64,000 bases of DNA from Enterocytospora artemiae. Taxonomy: Eukaryota; Microsporidia. The notes under the pieces were generated by a model. That model had not been told where the DNA came from and ran no database searches. It was given only the letters and a program-made list of their open reading frames with translations. The position numbers were made by a program, and so were the translations under genes. This document shows positions 1-9,604 of this stretch, in pieces; within the stretch, counting starts at the first letter, position 1; each line of letters opens with the position of its first letter. The stretch covers positions 248,001 through 312,000 of the forward strand of contig JASNGC010000004.1 in assembly GCA_038659295.1 (NCBI GenBank), in the 5' to 3' direction.

Positions 1-565
1 GATGCATACTGACAAATTTGATCACAGGAAAATAGGTGAATATAGTCAAATATGTCTTTTCACATGAGCGATTGGATGACGGATTTTCTGAGTCTTGCAG
101 CTGCTTAGATACATCTGGATCAGCCAGATATTCACAGCTATTAGAGCTCCGCAGTTGTACAGTCTGTTGAACATTAACAAGTTCTATGCCATGGCCATGC
201 ATCTTCCCACCACCTATACCACTCCATTCACACATGCACCTGATCATTCTTCTATAAAGATACATTGTAATAACCATGGGTGATGAGAATATCAAATACA
301 AACTTAGTTCCCCAGGAAGGCTGATTTCGTGGCCTGAACCATTGGGATACTCCAAGCAGACATACCATGCTATAATTGTCCTCTCGTAAATATTTTCTAT
401 GATAATGGCCAATATGGTTAATGATCCATAGATAACCTCTGAGCAGTTGTACCTATGAAATTCATCAATGTTCAACATTATTACATTCCCCATCAGATAC
501 ACATTGCATATTAAGATGTCTTTTGTAGCTAGAAGATAGCTTTTAATTAATTTGGCATTCATCAT
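1..565 (-). CDS. Multi-pass membrane protein, N-terminal part (runs off the left edge)
   Basis: An open frame on the minus strand runs without a stop from an ATG at 563-565 to the window edge, giving 188 residues of an incomplete protein. Two consecutive ATG codons follow directly after a C-run (TCCCCG), the microsporidian start signal, so I take the first. The protein has hydrophobic stretches near residues 10-30, 50-70 and 95-115, then a Gly/His-rich and Ser/Asn-rich soluble loop (about 125-175), and becomes hydrophobic again at the edge. A membrane protein with a long loop is likely. I do not recognise the family. The neighbouring gene at 840 is divergent. Confidence 0.6.
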   Translation of the reverse strand, partial: MMNAKLIKSYLLATKDILICNVYLMGNVIMLNIDEFHRYNCSEVIYGSLTILAIIIENIYERTIIAWYVCLEYPNGSGHEISLPGELSLYLIFSSPMVITMYLYRRMIRCMCEWSGIGGGKMHGHGIELVNVQQTVQLRSSNSCEYLADPDVSKQLQDSENPSSNRSCEKTYLTIFTYFPVIKFVSMH

Positions 566-839
566 CGGGGAGATTTTCAATCTCATACAAATTGTGTTTC
601 GGATGGAAACTGTGATCACAGAGATTGCAGATGTTATTCTCAACAATTCCAATAATCATACATAATGGATATTATGGAACCATCTTCTTTTTTGTCCAGT
701 CAGAAAATAGATATATAATATGCCATTGTAGAAACTATAGTACCTATAAAACAATTTATTGTAATGAGGTGGTTTTGACACCATGACTAACACATTCCTC
801 CATTTTCAATTGGTTTTGAGTTTATCAACTTTTTAGCCC

Positions 840-1367
840 ATGCCCTCTATATTTTTTGACACCAATCTGATCTCCGTATTGTACACCAGCAAGGATCCTA
901 TCCAGCTCAATTCATCCCCACAACCTAATGATCCTCCATCCACCCAAACTCCTACATTTTGCACAATTGTAGCAGTACAGAAGGACGAAACAGATAAAAG
1001 TGTGGTGATAAGCTCTACACTTGACCCCAGTGTTACTACCCTTTTGGCTTCGTACTATTCATTTTTGGACAATCCAGCAACACAGTTCAGAATATTTCTG
1101 TCTACAAGTTCTGTTATTGATGGAATAAACTCCATTGCAATATGCTTCAATAAGTTGATCAGCGATCGTCGCAACACTGAATCCAACTCCACTGACGAGA
1201 GCCCACCACACGACAACTTCTTCAATTTTATTTACGCCGTTGGAACATCCAAGTCATACATATTGTTGGACAGATCGGACAGCATTAAGGCAATTTATTG
1301 TAAAATAAGCGAGTTAAATGAGCTGGCCGGTCAGATAGCTGAAAAAAGAGCGGAACTATTTGAATAA
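840..1367 (+). CDS. Hypothetical protein, 175 aa
   Basis: The ATG at 840 is immediately preceded by TTTAGCCC, a good CCC start signal, and the frame is open for 175 codons to TAA. The protein is Ser/Thr/Pro-rich in residues 25-45, has a more ordered middle (about 45-110), and ends in a charged helix (about 150-175, ELNELAGQIAEKRAELFE). There are no membrane segments and no motif I recognise. It converges on the eL33 gene with a 131-base gap. Confidence 0.7.
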   Translation: MPSIFFDTNLISVLYTSKDPIQLNSSPQPNDPPSTQTPTFCTIVAVQKDETDKSVVISSTLDPSVTTLLASYYSFLDNPATQFRIFLSTSSVIDGINSIAICFNKLISDRRNTESNSTDESPPHDNFFNFIYAVGTSKSYILLDRSDSIKAIYCKISELNELAGQIAEKRAELFE

Positions 1368-1498
1368 ACGAACAGAGGGACACATTCCATAGCATACGAC
1401 TACCACTTTTTAACTCAGGGCCATCTCTGAAATATTTAATGATTCTGTAGGATAGCCACCCACGCATATGTACAGCACCATAAATCCTATATTATGAA

Positions 1499-1819
1499 TT
1501 AATTTATTGACTCATCAACCTTGTATAGCTTAACATATACATCCTGACCTATTGCCTTTGGGTTTAAGTTTCTGTCAAAAGAAGCTCTGACAACACCCTT
1601 GTGTCCATGAACCGCTCTGATAAACCCATAGTTTTTAATTAACTTTCCCTCCTTGTTTTCATAGACAAACATGACTGCATTTCTAACATACTTCTCTGCC
1701 ACTTCCCTGGTAGACACGTGGTTTATCGAGAGAAGCACCTGGTTTGGCCTTAGGCGACGCTGTCCCCTGCGATGGCTGACGAATGTGGCCGGAATGTGGA
1801 TGTTTGTGAGCGCGGACAT
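1499..1819 (-). CDS. RPL33: Ribosomal protein eL33 (L35Ae family)
   Basis: This encodes a 106-residue protein of the large ribosomal subunit. The L35Ae family pattern is clear: RPNQVLLSINHVSTREVA (early strand and helix), YVRNAVMFVYENKE (the second barrel strand), then GFIRAVHGHKGVVRASFDRN, which matches the family's signature G-x-V/I-x-R-x-HG-x-x-GVVRAxF-x-x-N-L. The length is normal for eL33. I start at the ATG at 1819 because GGCCCCCTCAAGT lies just before it; the frame is also open slightly upstream, without an ATG. The gene has one exon. A convergent gene lies on one side and a short spacer on the other. Confidence 0.92.
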   Translation of the reverse strand: MSALTNIHIPATFVSHRRGQRRLRPNQVLLSINHVSTREVAEKYVRNAVMFVYENKEGKLIKNYGFIRAVHGHKGVVRASFDRNLNPKAIGQDVYVKLYKVDESIN

Positions 1820-2013
1820 ACTTGAGGGGGCCGAAAAAATTTGTAAAAAATTCACTTAAAATCATAGAGGTTCAGAACAGGTAGATATATCAGCGGTTGC
1901 TACAAGAGACAACACCCTCTAGCCATTCCAATACGAGTATATCTGCAGTCACCAACAGAATTACTGTTCGAGAGAAATCTCCCATATCATCAAATGCTTC
2001 TCATGGCATAACT

Positions 2014-2643
2014 CTAGTCTACAATGCTATACAAGTTGCATACCCCCGCTTCTTGATCACTCTCATAGTATTCAGCATTTCCAAAACTCTTCGATTCTCT
2101 AATAAACTCACTTATTTCTTTTCTTGCCTTGTTGATCATCTTCCTTCTATTACTTTTTTCTTCTGATTTCCAGCCATAATATTCCTGAATGAATGCAATA
2201 ATATATATCTCTATGATCTGTTCGTTCAAGTATCCCTGTTTGCAAATAATTGTTGTGAAGAGTTTTTCAAAAATCGGCTTCGCTGCAGTTGTTCTTGAGT
2301 ATTTTTTACAAATTGTTGAGTATAAATCCATCGCAAGTGGAGAAAGACCAGAAGCAGGTAGTGCAGATGTAGTGGCTGGATGGTTGTATTGGGGATTGTC
2401 ATGCTTGGTTAAGTTGCTGTTATTCCCTATCGAGGTACTTTTCTCTTCATCAAGGCTTGGGTTTGTTGTAACCAAAACATTTGCAAAGCTTCCTGAGCTC
2501 TCTTTTGTTGGGTTGTGATCGTTCAGTGGTAGTTCTGGATATTCCTTACCGTTGATACTCTTAACATCTGTGTGTCTCTTACATTTTACTTCTGAACCCC
2601 TCTTCAACTTATTTTTAAATGTAATTAATCTTCTAGTTCTCAT
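2014..2643 (-). CDS. Hypothetical protein, 209 aa
   Basis: The start ATG at 2643 follows CCCATAT on the minus strand, so the CCC rule selects it although the frame stays open further upstream. The N-terminus is very basic (about 1-30). Residues 35-115 are low-complexity Asn/Ser/Thr/Pro and probably disordered. Residues 115-190 look helical and end in a strongly charged segment (EEKSNRRKMINKARKEISEF). There are no membrane segments, and the family is not recognised. Its promoter is shared with the divergent gene at 2677. Confidence 0.65.
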   Translation of the reverse strand: MRTRRLITFKNKLKRGSEVKCKRHTDVKSINGKEYPELPLNDHNPTKESSGSFANVLVTTNPSLDEEKSTSIGNNSNLTKHDNPQYNHPATTSALPASGLSPLAMDLYSTICKKYSRTTAAKPIFEKLFTTIICKQGYLNEQIIEIYIIAFIQEYYGWKSEEKSNRRKMINKARKEISEFIRESKSFGNAEYYESDQEAGVCNLYSIVD

Positions 2644-2676
2644 TATATGGGTTTTTGTTTTTGGCACCTGTACCCC
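2644..2676. promoter_or_regulatory. 33-bp shared divergent promoter with two CCC boxes
   Basis: The spacer between two divergent ATGs is only 33 bases. It carries TACCCC directly before the plus-strand ATG and CCCATAT directly before the minus-strand ATG. Both genes therefore have their own start signal within one tiny spacer, which supports the start choices for both. Confidence 0.6.
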
Positions 2677-3201
2677 ATGAATTCCGACCAGTCGAGTAGA
2701 AGAACTCCCCTGAAGGAAAAGCCAACGAAAAAGGATTGTGACGTCATATGCAGGCCCAATGATAATCAGACACTCAACAACCTCTATCATCAGCAGAATA
2801 CCCACAACAATGCCGTTCTCACGGACTCAAACATTTTAAAAGCAACTGTGGGATATAAGGTTATTCATAACGGGGAGTTTCTCTTCCTCCGCTCAGTATA
2901 TGCATTTTCAAGCGAGGATTTTTTTAAATTTAGATATGCTGAGGGAAGCATACAAATCATTCCAAACGACTATTTATACGAGTTTAGACATTTGCTGCTG
3001 GATTACATCGGATTTGAAATAAGAAAAAAAAGAGTAGACTGGGAGGTGACAGAGATGGATCGATTGCCCGCAGGAAGCGATAGATCAAAATATTCGCTAA
3101 TTCCCCGGAGTCACAAAAATAAGCAGAGCTTGCCGGCATTTCTTGCTGCTGTTACTATGGAGCTGTACAAAATGAACACCTTTGCCGGAGAAAATAAATA
3201 A
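2677..3201 (+). CDS. Hypothetical protein, 174 aa
   Basis: The ATG at 2677 is directly preceded by TACCCC; an upstream in-frame ATG at 2647 lacks this signal and overlaps the neighbour's promoter. Residues 1-50 are polar and probably disordered. The remainder looks like a compact alpha/beta domain: GYKVIHNGEFLFLRSVYAF, then DFFKFRYAEG, then a Leu-rich helix, then a basic segment. Basic/aromatic content suggests a soluble intracellular protein. I do not recognise a family. Confidence 0.68.
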   Translation: MNSDQSSRRTPLKEKPTKKDCDVICRPNDNQTLNNLYHQQNTHNNAVLTDSNILKATVGYKVIHNGEFLFLRSVYAFSSEDFFKFRYAEGSIQIIPNDYLYEFRHLLLDYIGFEIRKKRVDWEVTEMDRLPAGSDRSKYSLIPRSHKNKQSLPAFLAAVTMELYKMNTFAGENK

Positions 3202-3292
3202 ACTAATGAGTAGCACTCCATGGATGTACCAAGAGCTTTTTACCATGCCAAATCCCAACACACTCGAGTAATAAATAGATATTTATTAACAA

Positions 3293-5062
3293 TCAGACAC
3301 TAATGCCCTGAAGAAGCTCCACAATCACAGACGTCTGCAGGAGCGAAAAAATATTCTCATTTTCTGGAATATCAGGTAAACGGTTTAAAAATTCGACTAA
3401 GACCGCAGAATTACACTGTGACTTAACACACAGATCTTTATACGTGAAGCTGTCCCTGATTGTCAGATAAATACCAAATGATGCAGAATCATTTCTAACC
3501 GTAGACAGGTTGTTATGGGATTCCAGAATGCTGGATTGGTTAAAGACCAAGGCTGATTTCTTGGAGAAATTAGGATTGGATTGCTGACTGAGCTCCCAGG
3601 CTTGCTTCTCCAGAATCAGCCTTTTGTATTCTTCAAAATCACCGTGTATTTGCTCGTGGCGAATCATCAAATTCCACATCTTCGTGGTTTTTGTCAGCTT
3701 AATAAAGAGATGCTTCACCGACGGAGATGCTATGAACATGTCCAGTGCAAATTCGGAGATCAAAAGAACGTCCCTCAGATACATTCTATAGTTGCTGGGG
3801 GATTCCCCCTCATTCCTCTCTGCTTCTGCCAGAAATGTGGAGTGTGCATCAATTAAAAGAGAATATGCATTTTCTGGGAAATTGTTTGCATATTCGATGT
3901 CCGCTGCTGCCATATAGACATAAGGGGAAAGCCTCCTGTGATTTAACTTGATTGATGAATCCTTTGGTGGGGCGGGTGCTGGACACACTTCTTTCTGAGT
4001 ATCGGCTGAGTGGGAATCTTTCAGTTGAATACTGCTATCCTCCACAGGTGCTGCCTCTCCAGGCTTCCCTTCGATACTGGTTTCCTCTCCTCCACCATCA
4101 AGTCGGGCTGTCCGCATCTGTTTGAACTTCTCCCTGAAGGCCTCCAGGCCTTCGTTTTGCACGAGCCACTTTAAGTAATTTATGCAAGTCAGATCATAAT
4201 TAGCGTTGTCTGAAAAATCAAATAAATTTTGTTTCAGTTGAAACGAAAACCAATATGTTAAGAGGGTTTTAGGGTGTTTTGCAGAAACCACGGGAGCTGG
4301 AACACTTTTTTGAACAGAGGGCAGATAAAATGATTGAAGAACTCTTATGGCATCACAATATTTTTCTGGAGCTGCTGAACACAAAGAATTAAAGTGGAAG
4401 TTCAGGCGAAGTTCAAAAGACTTCTTCGAAAGTTTTAGAGGATTCTCCAATTCAATGTCAATAATTTTAAAAATAGATTTATCTGGGATGGGATTGGTTA
4501 GCTTGACATGACCTGAAGGGCCGTTGTTACTGTCGGTGCCGTAGCAGCTTCTTATGCTGGGCAGCAGCCTCTCATAAACTCTCTGTGCATTGGAATAGAA
4601 TGGCAACACGGAATCTATGTTCGAGGTGGCCGTCATCCGATTTACACTGTTTTCCCACTCCTCATATTCTGCCCAGAGTGGAGATAGATGGTTTCCAGGA
4701 AGCTTAAGAAACTGTTGAAATATCTTGCGAATCCTCTCGACCTTCAGCGGATCATCCAATGAAACAAAGCTGATGGGATTTCCGGAGCCGTCGGATTTCC
4801 CATTGGCAATGCTGGCAATGGCACTTTTTATTAACGAGTAGTTCTCATAGCCGTTTTCAAAATGATTCAACACAAAAGAATAAACATCTGCAAGATCAAC
4901 CTGCTTTTCCGAAAAATTAGTAACAAACTGTATATAAATGTTCCAAAAAGAAGTGTCGTAGGACTCACGAAGATACTTGGTAAAAAGGCGCTTAAGTGTT
5001 GAAACATCTTTATTGGCATAAGCAGTTGTTGCTGCACTAAGGATTTCTGATGGCTTGAACAT
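3293..5062 (-). CDS. RNA14: mRNA 3'-end processing factor Rna14 / CstF-77 (HAT repeats)
   Basis: This 589-residue protein is built of half-a-TPR (HAT) helices, with W-x-x-Y-I-x-F and LW-x-x-Y-x-x-WE spacing. FWNIYIQFVTNF (about residue 40) and IRKIFQQFLKLPGNHLSPLW followed by AEYEEWENSVN (about 115-145) match the Suf/Rna14 layout, in which a repeat ends in LWxxYxxFExxxN. Rna14 scaffolds the cleavage and polyadenylation factor in the nucleus. It is shorter than the yeast or animal proteins, and an acidic/Pro-rich insert lies around residues 320-375. The ATG follows TTTAGCCC. Crooked-neck or another HAT protein is the main alternative, but the repeat wording fits Rna14 better. Confidence 0.72.
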   Translation of the reverse strand: MFKPSEILSAATTAYANKDVSTLKRLFTKYLRESYDTSFWNIYIQFVTNFSEKQVDLADVYSFVLNHFENGYENYSLIKSAIASIANGKSDGSGNPISFVSLDDPLKVERIRKIFQQFLKLPGNHLSPLWAEYEEWENSVNRMTATSNIDSVLPFYSNAQRVYERLLPSIRSCYGTDSNNGPSGHVKLTNPIPDKSIFKIIDIELENPLKLSKKSFELRLNFHFNSLCSAAPEKYCDAIRVLQSFYLPSVQKSVPAPVVSAKHPKTLLTYWFSFQLKQNLFDFSDNANYDLTCINYLKWLVQNEGLEAFREKFKQMRTARLDGGGEETSIEGKPGEAAPVEDSSIQLKDSHSADTQKEVCPAPAPPKDSSIKLNHRRLSPYVYMAAADIEYANNFPENAYSLLIDAHSTFLAEAERNEGESPSNYRMYLRDVLLISEFALDMFIASPSVKHLFIKLTKTTKMWNLMIRHEQIHGDFEEYKRLILEKQAWELSQQSNPNFSKKSALVFNQSSILESHNNLSTVRNDSASFGIYLTIRDSFTYKDLCVKSQCNSAVLVEFLNRLPDIPENENIFSLLQTSVIVELLQGISV

Positions 5063-5118
5063 GGGCTAAAAAAAAGGATAATGTAAAAATTAAAAAGGAG
5101 AGCCAACCTTCCACAAAC

Positions 5119-5268
5119 ATGGGAAAAATAGCTACAAAAGCATTTTATATCCCATGGATGGGTTCTGAATGCACAAGGAAGTTGGTCTTAAACTCTAATG
5201 CCTTAATCCATACGGCAATTCAAATTGATGCTAAAACAGTGGTTCTTCACGGTGATATAAGTAGATAG
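5119..5268 (+). CDS. Possible small protein, 49 aa
   Basis: A short ATG-to-TAG frame sits at the edge of the AT-rich gene-poor stretch. Its codon composition looks more gene-like than the DNA to its right, and it reads MGKIATKAFYIPWMG and onward to VLHGDISR. There is a CC-rich stretch (AACCTTCC) but no clear CCC box before the ATG. It could be a real small gene, a relic, or chance. No family is recognised. Confidence 0.28.
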   Translation: MGKIATKAFYIPWMGSECTRKLVLNSNALIHTAIQIDAKTVVLHGDISR

Positions 5269-6220
5269 ATATTCTGTCGGAGGACTATTCGACCTAGCTA
5301 GTTTTATTCTGTGCATTGTGTAATCATCGATCTTCCAACATTATAAATCATCCCATAAATAAATTTTTCAACAGTTATTTCAAGTAGCCCAGCCCAATCA
5401 AATAATACATTCATCAAATATCTACGCATAGTGTTTAAATAAAGAAAAAATTTTGAATATGAAAATTGAAGATAATAAAGACAAATAGGAATTGAAATTA
5501 GAGTAGATGTTCTATTTAGGGCTATTATTCATATGAAGTAGAGATAGGGAGTTGGAACTCGGATCATATAGTCATTATTAGAAATATATAAACTCTTTGT
5601 ATTGTAGATATATGAGTGTATGAAAACATTACCTTAGACAAATGTTTATTACACTCCTGAGTATCATGGTTGATCACGAAACCAACAGAAAATGTTACGC
5701 ACCTAGTAACCACTCATATTAATGGGAATATAGGCAGATGAAGATATAGTGAGAAAGTTTTTCACCATATAATATATGATATATTATTGAGAATAAACCA
5801 TCTCTATGAATAAAATACTTCATACTATTCACAAAACATATCAAATCATAATTAAAAGATAAGGTTTCGTTTATTGGTAATGTATATACACTAACTTCTA
5901 TAGAATTGAACAACTGATAGTAGTGAATTGATATTGTCATGCCAGGGTGACTGTGGCATTTTAAGAAGTTTTATTAATTGGACAAAATGAAATGCACGAT
6001 TGGTTTTTTGTTTAACTTAATCATTTTTACTACAAAAACCGAAAGTAATTCAACTTGTTCATACTTCATTATGGTTCAGTTGCCCTACATTGCTGTGTTT
6101 TTGATGTGGTCAAACCCAATATTCAAAGATATTGTTTTGTACAGTTTATGCACTAACCTGTTTAGTGGAGATTCTAACTGAATTAAATACTTATACTACT
6201 ATCATTAGTTCGATGATATA

Positions 6221-6304
6221 ATTAAAGAACAGCAATTAAATTTATACTATAACTTATATAGCTTAGTACGTGTTGATATTATTAAAGAACAGCAATTAAA
6301 TTTA
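6221..6304. repeat. 24-bp direct repeat, copies 60 bp apart
   Basis: ATTAAAGAACAGCAATTAAA followed by TTTA occurs at 6221-6244 and again, identically, at 6281-6304. The copies start exactly 60 bases apart. The intervening sequence does not obviously repeat. Confidence 0.85.
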
Positions 6305-6477
6305 TTTGAAAGATGATTTGGATCATATGATAATGTTCATACATTTGTTGGTATTAGAATGAATAATTTTTTCGATTAATATTTTGTATTATCAGAATAT
6401 ACATTTAAATTACATTTCTCACAATTTGTATGAATAATCTATCAAATTAATCGGAATCACACATTTGCATTTAACAC

Positions 6478-6639
6478 TCAATAGCCCTCACGGTCTTCAT
6501 CATTTAAGATTGGTCTAACCGTGGCCATACCATCTGTGCTGACGTTGTATTCGTAACTTAATTCAATATCCAATGTATGACTTCCATTTATACAACAGGA
6601 CAAATTACACATGTAGTCTGTAGAATTTACACAATCCAT
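6478..6639 (-). CDS. Possible small ORF or gene relic, 53 aa
   Basis: On the minus strand an ATG at 6639 opens 53 codons to TGA. The stretch is visibly richer in G and C than the surrounding AT-rich DNA. The protein has several Cys near the start (MDCVNSTDYMCNLSCC) and an acidic end (LNDEDREGY). There is no CCC box upstream; the frame continues 13 codons above the ATG before a stop. It could be a small secreted-type peptide, the last piece of a decayed gene, or chance. Confidence 0.25.
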   Translation of the reverse strand: MDCVNSTDYMCNLSCCINGSHTLDIELSYEYNVSTDGMATVRPILNDEDREGY

Positions 6640-9604
6640 ATTTCTACAAAATAGTATTCTTGAGAATATCTGGAATCAAATCTTAAATATTATTTGCGAA
6701 GTTATCATAAAAGTTTCATAACTTATTCAGATGTGATATTGAATAATAAAGTATATTATATATCATTTAACATCTCAACTAGTCCAGGTATTCTAACCAT
6801 TTGTAGTTGGAATATGAGATTTGACTGATTATAGTGTATTAATTCACACTGAAATTTGATAATTGAACAATCACTTGTTTATAATTAAAACCCACCATAC
6901 TTATTTGATGGGTGTTCTAATATAAAGGTGATTGGAGTTTGTTGAATTCAATGGTAGGAGTTAAGATAGATATTAATATATTTTTAACAATAATCAATAC
7001 CTGATTGTGGAAAACCCCATAATGTCAACATATATTGTATATCTATTGTAGTTAAACAACAACCAATTTATTTGATTAAAGCATGTGATTCGTAGTATCA
7101 AGGATCTGTGTCAATATCATTGATGTATGTTCGATGGTTTCAGAACGACTAATATAAGTTATGTGTTCAATATTCTTAAATACCATCATTAAAATATAAA
7201 CCTATGCATTCCAGATATTTCAGCAAGTACAATTCATGTAAATCAAATACAAGACATTATAAGTAGTATTATATTACACGCATATTTTTCTAAAATTAAA
7301 TATTTTGACAAAATATACCTCCATCATCGAATTAATTAAAGACATGTGTAAATCAACTTGAACCAATTTGGAGAACAAATTAGTATCATAACAATACTGT
7401 CTTACACTTATTGTGAGTGGTTTGTAACAAGATTTATTTGAAAAGTCTGACTATTATTTGCTCAATAAATCCCATATCAATATTATAAAATCACTTTGAT
7501 AAAGTTATGCCATAAAGATATTGTATATTTTTCTATATTCTTGAAAGAGTCATATATGATTTGGTATGGCTTCAACCGTATTATTTTCCGAACAGTTGAA
7601 AATATAGTTGTAATGGATATGCATTAGATGTAATATATCAACTACACATTTATCGAGGAGTTGATTGATGCTTGCAAGAAATATATTGCGAATAAATGGT
7701 AGTGAGATTATACTGATATAAACGCTAATTGTAGCTTTATACAAAATTGAAACTAATAATTCAAATATCAATATTTTCTAACTATCTTGCTAGCTTCATT
7801 TCACTTACAGAAAAGAAGATACACCTTGAATCATAATTAAATATATTTAAAAAATTACTAAATATATGGCAGATACTATGACCATTTGAATTTGCTAAAG
7901 AATGTTTGGAAATAAAATGGTGTTATATTTGCAATAAGGCTTTATCATCAATATTCATATCTATAATTACACTGGATTCAAAAATTAATTCGAACGAGCT
8001 TCATATTAAATCAATACATGTTCTGTAAATAATTAACTAGAGAGAATGCAGGATATGAACAACTACTGGACATACTGCGTCAAAGTTTAATTTATAACAA
8101 TCTAAACTTTTACGGATAAAAGGTGATGAATAGATTAAATTTATTTTGATCTAGAATGAAAACTAAAACCTAAATTTAGATGTCTCATGAATATATACTA
8201 CTGGTTTCCAGGAACATAATTTACAAAGATGAAATGAACTTAGTAAGACATAGGAATTAAATATATATGTAATTGGCTTTTGATACTTACTCTCATATTG
8301 AGGTTATACATAATTGACAGAGTTTCCTAAGATTAATGTTGGTTGAATGGATTTGATATAATTCCATAAATGAATCTTCTTGAGCTGTGAGATCCAAAAT
8401 TGTATGCCAATCTCTACAGCTATTGGAACAAATCGTATGTTTACCATACCAATCAAATAGAATTTCTTAGCATTTTTAAATAATGGCTAGGTGAAACAAT
8501 AATATTATAGATTATGCTTGGGATGTTCTCGTGAAATAATTATATGAAAACTTACGGTTTCAAGAGTGAATGATTTTCTTGCAATTAGCAAATGTCGGTT
8601 GGATTATATTTGAGAAATGTCCAACATTTTCTTGCTGGACTTGAAGAGTTATCAGTCAGCTGTGTTCCTTACTTTTATACATATTTGTGCAATAGAATTG
8701 GATGATGTAACCTGAAAAATCAAATATTTATGGAAATATCAAAATTTAACACAATAAGTTGTAAAGTATTTTCAATCACATACATTTTGTCGAATTCATC
8801 TAAGAATACTTTAATCACACTCAATCTTAAATGTAGATTTTCTTGGTGGATATTTCAAAGTTTTATTTATCACATATAAATTGACATGTTTTTTAGAATA
8901 ATCCTGTATGCAAGAGATGTAGTATTGAGTATTGAAGGAATCATCTCTGACCAATACAGCCAAGATATGATTATTCAACAAAGACCACCAAATATAATTC
9001 TATGTGAGAAATCGTGATATAAATTGCTTGATATGATTCAGACAAGAGAAATAATTAATGTTGTGGTAAATACCAACACCAGAACATTAAAGCATGTTTT
9101 GTAGCAATTTAATGACATCAGTTGGATCAACGAAGTGTTGGAATCCAATTTGCCTATAATCAGTTGAACTAGAAACATACTATCTGTATAATGACAATCA
9201 TTTCTGTTGTATTAATAACCAATGATAAAGGAATCAGAATTCCTATCGAATTTCTGTTAGACTTATTTTTATTAAACGACTACCACTACTACAATAGAAA
9301 ATTGATATCTGATTGGGTGAAAAACGATAACAAATTGAAAAGTTTAATATCAGCTTCTTATCTGTTAATATTCATTTCATTGATACAATGAATTGTATGT
9401 GAGGTATAGCAAATATTCCAATTGTTGTTTAGGGAAAACCGTTTAATATGGTTAGATACCAGTGGCAATAAAGAAACTAAAATTTCGAATACTGATCTCA
9501 GATTTTATTAAAATACCGTTCTCCCAACATAGTAACTGCCATACGTTGTTTGAATCTTTCAAATGGCTTTTTGGACTACTCTTTTGAACATTCAATCCAC
9601 ACAC

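Larger units (their letters stand above)
5269..9604. other. AT-rich gene-poor stretch of about 4.3 kb
   Basis: I see no convincing gene over more than 4 kb, in a genome type where spacers are usually short. The DNA is strongly AT-rich with dense stops in all frames. It contains a 24-bp direct repeat (6221 and 6281), one 53-codon frame with better composition (6478-6639), and a few frames of up to about 73 codons with no CCC box or recognisable product (for example 5978-6181, 7550-7771, 9191-9391). A decayed element or a former gene region is possible. Confidence 0.6.

Noticed and set aside
600..640. CACAGAGAT similarity to the U6 snRNA ACAGAGA box
   Set aside because: No surrounding U6 features such as the AGC triad or stem-loop, and no T-run terminator.
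5978..6181. 67-codon frame in the AT-rich stretch
   Set aside because: No CCC box, no recognisable product, and hydrophobic codons are expected by chance in AT-rich DNA.
7550..7771. 73-codon minus-strand frame
   Set aside because: AT-rich composition identical to its non-coding surroundings and no start signal.
9191..9391. 66-codon frame (MTIISVVLITNDKG...)
   Set aside because: Looks slightly protein-like but has no start signal or family; kept only within the description of the gene-poor stretch.
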